Positions 56,495 to 64,000 of a stretch of 64,000 nt of DNA are shown piece after piece; the stretch's first letter is position 1; each line of letters opens with the position of its first letter. The stretch covers positions 2,046,001 through 2,110,000 of the forward strand of contig NZ_AP024585.1 of NCBI RefSeq assembly GCF_018323885.1, in the 5' to 3' direction. This DNA comes from Citrobacter amalonaticus. Its GTDB lineage: Bacteria; Pseudomonadota; Gammaproteobacteria; Enterobacterales; Enterobacteriaceae. The position numbers and the translations under genes are program-made. Below the pieces are notes generated by a model that ran no database searches, was not told the DNA's origin, and was given only the letters and a program-made list of their open reading frames with translations.

Positions 56495-57046
56495 ATGCAA
56501 GACTCGATTCTGAACACGGTAGTGACAACGATTGATGGCGAAGTGACCACGCTTGAGAAATACACAGGTAATGTTCTGCTGATTGTTAACGTAGCTTCAA
56601 AATGCGGACTTACCCCACAGTATGAGCAACTGGAAAATATTCAGAAAGCGTGGGCCGACCGTGGCTTTATTGTGCTGGGCTTTCCCTGCAATCAGTTCCT
56701 TGGGCAGGAACCTGGCAGTGATGACGAGATCAAAACCTGGTGCGCGACGACCTGGGGCGTGACCTTCCCGATGTTCAGCAAGATTGAGGTAAACGGGGAG
56801 GGGCGTCATCCGCTGTACCAGAAGCTGATTGAGGCGGCACCGACGGCTGTAGCCCCTGAAGAGAGTGGTTTCTATGAGCGAATGGCCAGCAAAGGGCGTG
56901 CGCCGCTCTATCCTGACGATATCCTGTGGAACTTTGAGAAGTTCCTCGTAGGCCGTGATGGCAAAGTGATACAGCGTTTCTCTCCGGATATGACGCCGGA
57001 AGATCCGATTGTGATGGAAAGCATCAAACTCGCGTTGGCTAAATAA
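56495..57046 (+). CDS. btuE: Thioredoxin/glutathione peroxidase BtuE
   Basis: Glutathione-peroxidase-type enzyme of 183 aa that reduces hydroperoxides, preferring thioredoxin in E. coli. The peroxidatic cysteine is C37 in [13 protein letters not shown]; the Gln and Trp-Asn residues of the tetrad lie in GFPCNQF and LWNFEKFL. It is not required for B12 transport despite its place between btuC and btuD. CTGGAGAGG precedes the ATG. Confidence 0.96.
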   Translation: MQDSILNTVVTTIDGEVTTLEKYTGNVLLIVNVASKCGLTPQYEQLENIQKAWADRGFIVLGFPCNQFLGQEPGSDDEIKTWCATTWGVTFPMFSKIEVNGEGRHPLYQKLIEAAPTAVAPEESGFYERMASKGRAPLYPDDILWNFEKFLVGRDGKVIQRFSPDMTPEDPIVMESIKLALAK

Positions 57047-57795
57047 TGTCTTCAGTGATGCAGTTACAGGATGTGGCGGAATCGACCCGGTTAGGGCCTC
57101 TGTCCGGTGAGATTCGGGCAGGGGAGATCCTGCATCTTGTGGGGCCGAACGGCGCCGGGAAGAGCACGCTGCTGGCGCGGATGGCAGGGTTAACCAGTGG
57201 GACAGGAACGATCGCTCTGGCGGGGACTGAGCTGGCGTTGTGGCCCGCCGCTAAACTTGCCCGCCATCGTGCTTATCTGGCGCAGCAGCAAAATCCGCCT
57301 TTCGCGATGCCGGTATGGCACTTCCTGACGCTACATCAGCCAGACAAAACGCGCACAGACCAGTTGATGGCGGTGGCCGAGTCGCTGGGGCTGGCGGACA
57401 AACTTGAACGCAATGCGAAGGAGCTCTCAGGTGGGGAATGGCAGCGCGTCCGTCTCGCCGCGGTGATCCTGCAAATCGCGCCAGAGACCAACCCACAGGG
57501 GCAGCTATTGCTCCTCGATGAGCCCATGAACAGCCTTGATGTCGCGCAGCAAAATGCGCTGGATCGCATTCTGCACCGCCTGTGCCAGCAGGGGATTGCC
57601 ATCGTGATGAGCAGTCACGACCTGAATCATACCTTGCGCCACGCGCACCGGGCGTGGTTGCTCAAACAGGGGAAACTGCTCGCCAGCGGTCCACGTGATG
57701 AAGTGCTGACGCCAGCGCATTTAGCGCAGGCGTATGGTCTGCACTTCCGGCGTCTTGACATCGAAGGTCACAGAATGATTATATCAACCACTTAA
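57046..57795 (+). CDS. btuD: Vitamin B12 ABC transporter ATPase
   Basis: ATPase subunit of BtuCDF. 249 aa with Walker [10 protein letters not shown] at 33-41, Q-loop at about 80, signature LSGGE at 127-131 and Walker [13 protein letters not shown] at 154-165. Its ATG overlaps the last base of the btuE TAA, so translation is coupled. Confidence 0.97.
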   Translation: MSSVMQLQDVAESTRLGPLSGEIRAGEILHLVGPNGAGKSTLLARMAGLTSGTGTIALAGTELALWPAAKLARHRAYLAQQQNPPFAMPVWHFLTLHQPDKTRTDQLMAVAESLGLADKLERNAKELSGGEWQRVRLAAVILQIAPETNPQGQLLLLDEPMNSLDVAQQNALDRILHRLCQQGIAIVMSSHDLNHTLRHAHRAWLLKQGKLLASGPRDEVLTPAHLAQAYGLHFRRLDIEGHRMIISTT

Positions 57796-57872
57796 ACGAA
57801 ATGGTTTCTTGAAAACCCGCGTAAATACCCGCTATAAGGGGTGAAGAATAAAAATACAGAGGATTCGCCTGA

Positions 57873-58337
57873 ATGCGTTTCTGGTTTCTTTTTTGCACAG
57901 CACTGTTGTTGGCCGGATGTAGTAGCCACCGAGCGCCGCCGCCCAATGCCCGGCTCTCTGATTCCATTACCGTGATTGCCGGCTTAAATGATCAACTCCA
58001 GACCTGGCGCGGGACGCCCTATCGTTACGGCGGCATGAGTCGCGGTGGTGTGGATTGTTCCGGTTTTGTGCTGATGACCATGCGCGATCAGTTCTCTTTG
58101 CAGCTGCCGCGCGAAACCCGTCAACAGGCAAAACTGGGGACGGAAATCGATAAGGACGACTTGTTGCCTGGCGATCTGGTGTTTTTCAAAACCGGGTCGG
58201 GAGAGAGCGGTTTACATGTGGGTATTTATGATACTAACGGTCAGTTTATTCATGCATCAACCAGTCGTGGTGTGATGCGTTCGTCGCTGGATAATGTCTA
58301 CTGGCGGAAAAACTTTTGGCAGGCGAGACGCATTTAG
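57873..58337 (+). CDS. nlpC: NlpC/P60 lipoprotein, probable peptidoglycan endopeptidase
   Basis: Lipoprotein of 154 aa with lipobox LAGC (lipidated C16). The NlpC/P60 cysteine peptidase domain has the triad C62 (VDCSGF), H115 (GLHVGIYD) and H127 (FIHAST). It probably cuts peptidoglycan stem peptides in the envelope. AGAGGA lies before the ATG. It is separated from btuD by 77 bp. Confidence 0.96.
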   Translation: MRFWFLFCTALLLAGCSSHRAPPPNARLSDSITVIAGLNDQLQTWRGTPYRYGGMSRGGVDCSGFVLMTMRDQFSLQLPRETRQQAKLGTEIDKDDLLPGDLVFFKTGSGESGLHVGIYDTNGQFIHASTSRGVMRSSLDNVYWRKNFWQARRI

Positions 58338-58466
58338 TCGTAGGGCGTTATTTCGATTGAGGATGTCCCTCGCTTTTATTGCCGAAAAAGAACAATGCTG
58401 GATAAGCGTTTATAATCAGGATAAGCTGAATACTAAGGAACCGGGGCTCCGGGTGAAAAGGACAAC

Positions 58467-58559
58467 ATGAACATTTTCCTTCTGGCATTAAAAAAGATGG
58501 ATGACGACATCCTGTGTAATAGGTTGCCGAATCACTCCCTGTATGTGGGACTGCCGTGA
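58467..58559 (+). CDS. 30-residue leader ORF coupled to ydiV
   Basis: ATG at 58467 with AAGGA at 58458-58462 (4 nt spacing) opens a 30-codon reading frame starting MNIFLLALKKMDDD and ending VGLP. Its TGA (58557-58559) shares the A with the ydiV ATG (TGATG). ydiV itself has no clear Shine-Dalgarno, so translation of this ORF probably feeds ydiV. I do not recognise the peptide; it could be a regulatory leader or simply a coupling device. Confidence 0.55.
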   Translation: MNIFLLALKKMDDDILCNRLPNHSLYVGLP

Positions 58560-59272
58560 TGAATGTTTCACTGGATAATGTGTATCATTCTGAACTCTAT
58601 TTTCAGCCCGCCAGGAATGTACAACGAAAACTTATCGGTTTAAGCGTTACCGCGAACTTTGTCAGTGAAGACGGTGACGTTCGTATCCCAACTGAACTGG
58701 TGCTTCCGCGACTTTCTCCCGAAGAACAGTGCCAGTTATTTATCGAAAAGCTGGCGCTGATCGAAACGTGCCAACATTTTTTTATTCAACATAAACTTGT
58801 CGCCTGGATTTATATAACCCCGGCAGTTGTACCGTTATTATTAACCAATAGTGAGTGCGTTTCTGCCGTTAAACGGTTTTCGTTTCTCGAACTCATGATT
58901 AATGAGAATTTTCCCGAACTGTCTGAAGGCAAAGAGAATAAAACGTTGCATGCGCTGGCTGAACGTTTTCCTCTGGTACTGGCCAATTTCGGTGCAGGGG
59001 AAAGTGCCAACAAAGCCATATTCGATGGATTATTTAAACGAATTATCCTGGACCGGAATTTTGTCCATCGTCGGGCCACTCGTCTTTCCTTCGAACCGTT
59101 CATGCGCGCCATCCTTACGCAAGTGTCGCCTTATTGCGAATCGCTGATGATCGCCGGTATCGACAGCGAAGCGATGTTGACCCGCGTGACGCCATTCGGT
59201 TTTAGCGGTATGCAGGGCGGGCTGTGGCCTGCCGTCTCGGCCAGTCAGGTCACCCAATTACTCCACGGATAA
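58559..59272 (+). CDS. ydiV: Anti-FlhD4C2 factor YdiV (degenerate EAL)
   Basis: EAL-like protein that does not bind or cut c-di-GMP but binds FlhD and targets FlhD4C2, repressing flagellar genes. 237 aa. The EAL motif is replaced by ELVLPRL-type sequence and catalytic acidic residues are missing, which is characteristic of YdiV. I chose the ATG at 58559; a GTG at 58556 is adjacent. No good ribosome-binding site of its own; the overlapping leader ORF at 58467-58559 suggests coupled translation. Confidence 0.93.
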   Translation: MNVSLDNVYHSELYFQPARNVQRKLIGLSVTANFVSEDGDVRIPTELVLPRLSPEEQCQLFIEKLALIETCQHFFIQHKLVAWIYITPAVVPLLLTNSECVSAVKRFSFLELMINENFPELSEGKENKTLHALAERFPLVLANFGAGESANKAIFDGLFKRIILDRNFVHRRATRLSFEPFMRAILTQVSPYCESLMIAGIDSEAMLTRVTPFGFSGMQGGLWPAVSASQVTQLLHG

Positions 59273-59333
59273 CCTTTCTGTTTGCTGGTGTTTATGACGG
59301 AATTAACCGTCTACACTACAGGCAGGAGGCCCT

Positions 59334-60776
59334 ATGACCCTGTCTTTCACAGCCCGCTGGCGCGATGAACTGCCAGCAACATTTACCGCACTGTCGCCAA
59401 CACCGCTGAATCACTCGCGACTGATTTGGCACAACGATGCGCTTGCCGAACAACTGGGCATCCCCGATTCCCTTTTTCATCCTGACAGCCCGGCGGGTGT
59501 CTGGGGCGGCGAGGCGCTGTTGCCGGGGATGTCTCCGCTGGCGCAGGTCTATAGCGGTCATCAGTTCGGCGTCTGGGCGGGTCAACTGGGTGACGGGCGC
59601 GGCATTCTGCTCGGTGAGCAGTTGCTTGCCGATGGCAGCACAATGGACTGGCACCTGAAAGGCGCGGGTTTGACGCCGTATTCGCGCATGGGTGATGGTC
59701 GTGCGGTATTGCGCTCCACGATCCGAGAAAGCCTTGCCAGTGAAGCGATGCACTACCTGGGGATACCGACGACCCGGGCGCTGACGATTGTCACCAGTGA
59801 AACACCGGTTTACCGCGAAACGGTGGAGGCGGGGGCGATGCTGATGCGACTGGCGCAAAGCCACTTGCGCTTCGGTCATTTTGAGCATTTCTATTACCGT
59901 CGCGAGCCGGAAAAAGTTCAGCAACTGGCGGATTTCGCCATTCGTCATTACTGGCCGCATCTCCTGCAAGACGCCGATAAGTACATTCTCTGGTTTCGCG
60001 ACGTGGTCGCGCGGACCGCGTCACTGATCGCCGACTGGCAAACCGTGGGTTTCGCGCACGGGGTGATGAACACCGATAACATGTCGATCATCGGGCTGAC
60101 GATGGACTACGGTCCGTTTGGGTTCCTGGACGACTATGAACCGGGCTTCATTTGCAACCATTCTGACCACCAGGGGCGCTACAGCTTTGACAATCAACCG
60201 GCGGTAGGTTTGTGGAATCTTCAGCGCCTTGCGCAAAGTCTGTCGCCCTTCATCACCGTTGAGGCGCTCAATGATGCCCTCGACGGGTACCAGGTGGCGC
60301 TACTGACGCGCTACGGTCAGCGGATGCGGCAGAAACTGGGGTTCATGACCGAACAAAAAGATGACAACGATCTGTTGAACGAATTGTTCAGCCTGATGGC
60401 CCGCGAGCACAGTGACTATACCCGTACTTTCCGCATGCTAAGCATGACAGAGCAGCAGAATGCCGCCTCTCCACTGCGCGACGAATTTATTGATCGCGCC
60501 GCCTTTGATGACTGGTTCACACGTTACAGAACGCGTTTGCAGCGCGATGCAGTCGATGATGCTGCGCGTCAGTCGCTAATGCTGAGCGCCAATCCTGCGG
60601 TGGTGCTGCGTAACTGGCTGGCGCAGCGGGCGATTGCGGCGGCGGAGAAAGGCGACATGAGTGAACTGCATCGCTTACATGCCATATTGCGCGAGCCTTT
60701 CCGCGATCGCGATGATGACTACAGCCAGCGTCCGCCGGACTGGGGCAAACGCCTGGAAGTCAGCTGTTCAAGCTGA
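59334..60776 (+). CDS. selO: Protein adenylyltransferase SelO (YdiU)
   Basis: Pseudokinase-fold enzyme that transfers AMP to Ser/Thr/Tyr of target proteins during redox stress. 480 aa, with the inverted nucleotide-binding residues in [25 protein letters not shown] sequence and [11 protein letters not shown] for metal binding. The C-terminus is CSS, where eukaryotic SelO has selenocysteine. AGGAGG precedes the ATG at 59334. hemP converges 4 bp after the stop. Confidence 0.95.
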   Translation: MTLSFTARWRDELPATFTALSPTPLNHSRLIWHNDALAEQLGIPDSLFHPDSPAGVWGGEALLPGMSPLAQVYSGHQFGVWAGQLGDGRGILLGEQLLADGSTMDWHLKGAGLTPYSRMGDGRAVLRSTIRESLASEAMHYLGIPTTRALTIVTSETPVYRETVEAGAMLMRLAQSHLRFGHFEHFYYRREPEKVQQLADFAIRHYWPHLLQDADKYILWFRDVVARTASLIADWQTVGFAHGVMNTDNMSIIGLTMDYGPFGFLDDYEPGFICNHSDHQGRYSFDNQPAVGLWNLQRLAQSLSPFITVEALNDALDGYQVALLTRYGQRMRQKLGFMTEQKDDNDLLNELFSLMAREHSDYTRTFRMLSMTEQQNAASPLRDEFIDRAAFDDWFTRYRTRLQRDAVDDAARQSLMLSANPAVVLRNWLAQRAIAAAEKGDMSELHRLHAILREPFRDRDDDYSQRPPDWGKRLEVSCSS

Positions 60777-60780
60777 AGCG

Positions 60781-60963
60781 CTATTTGGTCAGCAAGAGTT
60801 TACCTGCCTGCGTTTGACGCAGCAGGTATTCCTGACCGTTGTGATCGATAATCACTTTACCGTCATCACCTAACAGTTTCTGACTGCTGATCTTGCGGAT
60901 GGGCGCAGGTGGGAGAGCCGCGTTTTCTCGTTCCTTAAGGCGGGGTGACTCAATGTTATCCAT
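60781..60963 (-). CDS. ydiE: Hemin uptake protein HemP family (YdiE)
   Basis: 60-aa protein of the HemP/HmuP family, recognised by the conserved core [20 protein letters not shown] and [11 protein letters not shown]. Related proteins assist hemin uptake gene expression; E. coli YdiE is iron-regulated. A Fur-like box lies 34-53 bp upstream. No heme transport genes are adjacent. It converges with selO. Confidence 0.9.
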   Translation of the reverse strand: MDNIESPRLKERENAALPPAPIRKISSQKLLGDDGKVIIDHNGQEYLLRQTQAGKLLLTK

Positions 60964-60997
60964 ACGGGCATCACGATTTATTAATAATAATTAATGT

Positions 60998-61016
60998 AAC
61001 AATGATTTTTATTATC
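60998..61016 (-). promoter_or_regulatory. Putative Fur box of ydiE
   Basis: Read on the minus strand, GATAATAAAAATCATTGTT matches the Fur consensus GATAATGATAATCATTATC at 15 of 19 positions. It is placed upstream of ydiE in an AT-rich promoter region, consistent with iron repression. Confidence 0.7.
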
Positions 61017-61107
61017 AATAAAGTGCACGATAACAACAAGTATTAAATGTGGTAGTTTGCGAAAAGGGGGGGGAGAATATGCCCACCCTGTACGGATGGG
61101 CGGACGA

Positions 61108-62154
61108 TCAGAAGCGGCTGTCCACCGCCGAGGCCAGTTTGCTCAGCAGCAGTTCAGTGTCTTCCCAATTAAGGCAAGGATCGGTTATCGACTGACCATA
61201 CACCAGCGGCTGCCCGCTGATAATTTTCTGCGTACCTTCACGCAGGAAGCTTTCCGCCATAATGCCGGCGATGGCTGTCGATCCGTTACGGATTTGCTGG
61301 CAAATATCATCACAGACATCCAGTTGACGGCGATGCTGCTTCTGGCAGTTGCCGTGGCTGAAATCGACGACCAGATGTTCTGGTAAATCAAATTCATGCA
61401 GCGTATCGCAGGCTGCAGCAATATCTTCAGCATGGTAGTTTGGCTTTTTGCCACCGCGCATAATGATATGGCCATAAGGGTTGCCGCTGGTCTGATAAAT
61501 GGTCATCTGACCGGTTTTATCGGGGGAGAGGAACATATGGCTGGCGCGGGAAGCGCGGATCGCGTCAACGGCGATACGGGTATTTCCGTCGGTCCCGTTT
61601 TTAAAGCCGACCGGGCAGGAGAGCGCCGAGGCCATTTCGCGGTGGATCTGGCTTTCGGTGGTCCGCGCGCCAATGGCGCCCCAACTGATCAAGTCGGCAA
61701 TAAATTGACCGGTCACCATATCGAGAAATTCCGTCGCGGTTGGGATGCCCAGTTCATTGACCTGCAACAGCAGTTTACGCGCCAGTTCAATGCCGTGATT
61801 CACGCGATAGCTGCCGTTGAGATCCGGGTCGGAAATGAGTCCCTTCCAGCCGACAACGGTACGTGGTTTTTCAAAATAGGTGCGCATGACGATTTCCAGG
61901 CGCGCCTGATGCTGCGTGCGCAGCGCCTGTAAACGCGTGGCATACTCCAGTGCGGCATCGAGATCGTGAATGGAGCACGGACCTACAATAACCAGCAAGC
62001 GGCGGTCTTCACCATTCAATATTCTTTCTATCCGGCGTCGGGAGTCGGTGACGTGGCTGGCGACGGCGGGCGACACAGGATGCCGTTGCGCAAGTTCAGC
62101 GGGCGTGACCAGACTGTCTATACGCGCGGTACGCAGTTCATCGGTTCTGTTCAT
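61108..62154 (-). CDS. aroH: DAHP synthase, Trp-sensitive
   Basis: First step of aromatic amino-acid synthesis: condenses phosphoenolpyruvate and erythrose 4-phosphate. The tryptophan-inhibited isoenzyme. 348 aa, class I DAHP synthase TIM barrel with the metal/substrate motifs GPCSIHD, EKPRTVVGWKG and DFSHGNCQKQ. The start at 62154 matches the E. coli N-terminus MNRTDELRTAR; a version 34 codons longer is rejected. A TrpR operator lies in the promoter. Confidence 0.97.
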   Translation of the reverse strand: MNRTDELRTARIDSLVTPAELAQRHPVSPAVASHVTDSRRRIERILNGEDRRLLVIVGPCSIHDLDAALEYATRLQALRTQHQARLEIVMRTYFEKPRTVVGWKGLISDPDLNGSYRVNHGIELARKLLLQVNELGIPTATEFLDMVTGQFIADLISWGAIGARTTESQIHREMASALSCPVGFKNGTDGNTRIAVDAIRASRASHMFLSPDKTGQMTIYQTSGNPYGHIIMRGGKKPNYHAEDIAAACDTLHEFDLPEHLVVDFSHGNCQKQHRRQLDVCDDICQQIRNGSTAIAGIMAESFLREGTQKIISGQPLVYGQSITDPCLNWEDTELLLSKLASAVDSRF

Positions 62155-62299
62155 GACAATTCTCAGAAATTTGTGGCTTCTACGGCAGAGGTACCGGGAA
62201 GTGATGGGCACAACCTTAAACCAATCCCTGCTGATTTCAAGTGCGAGGTGCGTCACACCTCGCGGCAGAACGGTATGATAACAAAAAAACAGAACTCGT

Positions 62300-62317
62300 G
62301 AACTAGTTTATTAGTAC
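62300..62317 (-). promoter_or_regulatory. TrpR operator of aroH
   Basis: On the aroH strand, GTACTAATAAACTAGTTC matches the trp operator pattern GTACTAGTTAACTAGTAC at 14 of 18 positions. It is followed, as in E. coli, by a T-run and a TATCAT -10-like hexamer. It overlaps the last codons and stop of ppsR. Confidence 0.8.
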
Positions 62318-63144
62318 ATGCGTCGACTTAATCCCATGATATCGAGGATTTTGGTGGCAATCTCTTCAACTGAATAGTTAGTACTGTTCAACCACGGGAT
62401 CTGGTTCTTACGGTAGAGCGCCTCGACTTCGGCCACTTCCATACGGCACTGACGCAGGGAGGCATAGCGACTGTTTTCCCGGCGCTCTTCGCGGATGGCG
62501 GCCAGACGTTCAGGGTCAATCGTCAGACCAAACAGCTTATGTTGCAGGGGTTTTAACGATGCAGGCAGAACCAGATTGTCCATGTCGTCGGCAATAAAAG
62601 GATAGTTTGCCGCACGGATGCCAAACTGCATTGCCAGGTAGAGGCTGGTGGGCGTTTTGCCGCAGCGCGAGACGCCTAACAAAATCACCTGCGCCTGGTC
62701 CAGGTTGCGCAACGAAATGCCGTCATCGTGGGCAAGGGTATAATCAATGGCGGCGATTCGCGCATCGTACTTGTTCAGGTTACCCGGATTCAGCCCGTGC
62801 GTCCGGTGAGCAATCGGCGTGGGGTAGAGTTTCATCTCGTGCTGTAGCGGGGTGATCAGCGCTTGCACGATATCCTGACAGAAGCCTTCGCTTTGCAGAA
62901 TGATGGAACGGATCTCCGGTAATACAATCGAATAGAACACCAAAGGGCGCACGCCGGTTTGTTGATAAATGGCGTCGATTTGGTCTTTAACGGCGCGGGC
63001 GCGGTTCTCATTTTCAACAAACGGCAGCGTAATACTGCTGATAGTGACGGGGAACTGTGACATCACCGCATGGCCCAACACTTCAGCGGTAATTGCCGTT
63101 CCATCGGAAATATAAAACACGTGACGATCTACAGCATTATCCAT
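62311..63144 (-). CDS. ppsR: PEP synthase regulatory protein PpsR
   Basis: Bifunctional ADP-dependent kinase and Pi-dependent phosphorylase (DUF299) that switches PEP synthase off and on by modifying its threonine near the catalytic histidine. 277 aa, with a P-loop in [12 protein letters not shown]. The start at 63144 follows AGGGTGTGAAA and matches [11 protein letters not shown]; an eight-codon extension is rejected. Divergent from its target gene ppsA. Confidence 0.97.
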   Translation of the reverse strand: MDNAVDRHVFYISDGTAITAEVLGHAVMSQFPVTISSITLPFVENENRARAVKDQIDAIYQQTGVRPLVFYSIVLPEIRSIILQSEGFCQDIVQALITPLQHEMKLYPTPIAHRTHGLNPGNLNKYDARIAAIDYTLAHDDGISLRNLDQAQVILLGVSRCGKTPTSLYLAMQFGIRAANYPFIADDMDNLVLPASLKPLQHKLFGLTIDPERLAAIREERRENSRYASLRQCRMEVAEVEALYRKNQIPWLNSTNYSVEEIATKILDIMGLSRRMY

Positions 63145-63477
63145 TTTCACACCCTGAAAGTCAGTCATAATTCTCTGAAAGCATAAATTAAAATTACTCT
63201 GAAGCGTAGAAAATAACGCTTATTTTGAAAATGAAATGGTATTTTTATATTTTATGAAAAGTGCATTTCATTTTATGGAACAGATGTTTATACCGACACA
63301 TTTTGTGGGGATCGCCCGCCATTCGCGGGTTTGCGCAAATGGGTAAACTGTCCGAAAAAATAAAAAATATATTTGCTTGAACGATTCACCGTTTTTTTAA
63401 GCGGGTTAAATATGCAAAGATAAATACGTAATTAAGCGTTTCCTAAACTCGTTCATTTATCACAAAAGGATTGTTCG
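63145..63477. promoter_or_regulatory. ppsR/ppsA divergent promoter region
   Basis: A 333-bp AT-rich spacer. It contains a small hairpin CCCGC/GCGGG at 63315-63329 and a Cra-like palindrome at 63378-63388 (listed). No ORF with a credible start is seen. Confidence 0.6.
63378..63388 (+). promoter_or_regulatory. Candidate Cra (FruR) site of ppsA
   Basis: TGAACGATTCA resembles the Cra half-site palindrome TGAATCGATTCA, one base shorter, about 90 bp upstream of the ppsA start. E. coli ppsA is strongly activated by Cra during gluconeogenesis. Assigned by position and similarity. Confidence 0.45.
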
Positions 63478-64000
63478 ATGTCCAACAATGGCTCGTCACC
63501 GCTGGTGCTTTGGTATAACCAACTCGGCATGAATGATGTAGACAGAGTTGGGGGCAAAAATGCCTCCCTGGGTGAAATGATTACTAACCTTTCCGGTATG
63601 GGTGTATCGGTACCGAATGGTTTTGCCACAACCGCCGATGCGTTTAACCAGTTTCTGGACCAAAGCGGTGTAAACCAGCGCATCTATGAACTGCTGGATC
63701 AAACGGATATTGACGATGTTAACGCGTTAGCGAAGGCCGGCGCGCAGATCCGCCAGTGGATTATCGACACTCCTTTCCAGCCTGAGCTGGAAAATGCTAT
63801 CCGTGATGCCTACGCGCAACTCTCCGCGGACGATCAACATGCTTCTTTCGCCGTGCGTTCATCTGCCACTGCGGAAGATATGCCGGATGCCTCTTTTGCC
63901 GGGCAGCAGGAAACCTTCCTCAACGTCCAGGGCTTTGACGCCGTACTGGTCGCCGTGAAGCACGTGTTTGCCTCGCTGTTTAACGACCGCGCAATCTCCT
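63478..64000 (+). CDS. ppsA: Phosphoenolpyruvate synthase (N-terminal part, cut by window edge)
   Basis: Converts pyruvate and ATP to PEP, AMP and phosphate in gluconeogenesis. The first 174 codons are present and the gene runs off the right edge. MSNNGSSPLVLWYNQLG and VGGKNASLGEMI open the PPDK/PEP-utilising N-terminal nucleotide-binding domain, and FAVRSSATAEDMPDASFAGQ is its conserved ATP-grasp segment. AAAGGA lies before the ATG. It pairs with its regulator ppsR across the divergent promoter. Confidence 0.97.
   Translation, partial: MSNNGSSPLVLWYNQLGMNDVDRVGGKNASLGEMITNLSGMGVSVPNGFATTADAFNQFLDQSGVNQRIYELLDQTDIDDVNALAKAGAQIRQWIIDTPFQPELENAIRDAYAQLSADDQHASFAVRSSATAEDMPDASFAGQQETFLNVQGFDAVLVAVKHVFASLFNDRAIS

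Noticed and set aside
59716..60776. Selenocysteine at the SelO C-terminus
   Set aside because: The codon before the two final serines is TGT/TGC-type cysteine and the stop is the ordinary TGA after CSS; no SECIS-like hairpin was seen.
61075..61107. aroH terminator at GCCCACC/GGATGGGC
   Set aside because: The stem is short and imperfect and the following sequence is a run of C rather than U, so support is too weak.

Overview
The window is 64 kb of enterobacterial chromosome, most probably Citrobacter or a very close relative. Almost every protein is recognisably the E. coli K-12 orthologue with scattered substitutions. Gene order runs from gapA to ppsA, the same as the E. coli 1.78-1.86 Mb segment read in reverse. 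The ynj cluster, which I recall as missing at this locus in Salmonella, is present. These assignments rest on remembered sequences, not on a database search. I see no prophage, insertion sequence, CRISPR array, tRNA or rRNA.

Layout: (1) 1-7.2 kb: gapA (cut by the window edge), msrB, yeaC, then a two-gene accessory slot (an HNH protein of the YajD family and a secreted GH18 chitinase) where E. coli carries ydjE-ydjL, then pncA-ansA and sppA. (2) 7.3-12.4 kb: ydjA, selD, topB, gdhA. (3) 12.6-20.8 kb: ynjH/nudG, ynjA-ynjF, ynjE, the ynjDCB ABC importer, a TVP38-type membrane protein and xthA. The ynj genes are partly rearranged relative to E. coli. (4) 21.2-27.2 kb: the astCADBE arginine-succinyltransferase operon behind a sigma-54-type promoter. 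(5) 27.6-31.2 kb: spy, ves/cho, nadE, osmE. (6) 31.4-36.7 kb: the chbBCARFG chitobiose operon. (7) 36.8-47.8 kb: katE, cedA, tcyP, ydjM with LexA boxes, an extra kduD-like gene, hxpB, yniB, yniA, ydiZ, pfkB, ydiY and the 35-aa yniD. (8) 48.1-57.8 kb: the translation cluster thrS-infC-rpmI-rplT, pheM-pheST-ihfA, then btuC-btuE-btuD. (9) 57.9-64 kb: nlpC, ydiV with a coupled short ORF, selO, hemP, aroH, ppsR and the start of ppsA.

The genes form a housekeeping core plus catabolic modules. The most interesting thread concerns chitin. A chitinase in the variable slot and the chb operon 28 kb away share a motif complementary to the seed of the sRNA ChiX. It lies over the chitinase ribosome-binding site, in the known chbB-chbC trap site, and over the chbA ribosome-binding site. 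This suggests one sRNA regulon covering extracellular chitin breakdown and chitobiose use, with a possible additional intra-operon target. Other points of interest are a 30-codon ORF that ends on the ydiV start codon, a terminator-like hairpin just upstream of ydiY, a gdhA terminator embedded in the topB coding end, and a hairpin array between yniB and yniA.
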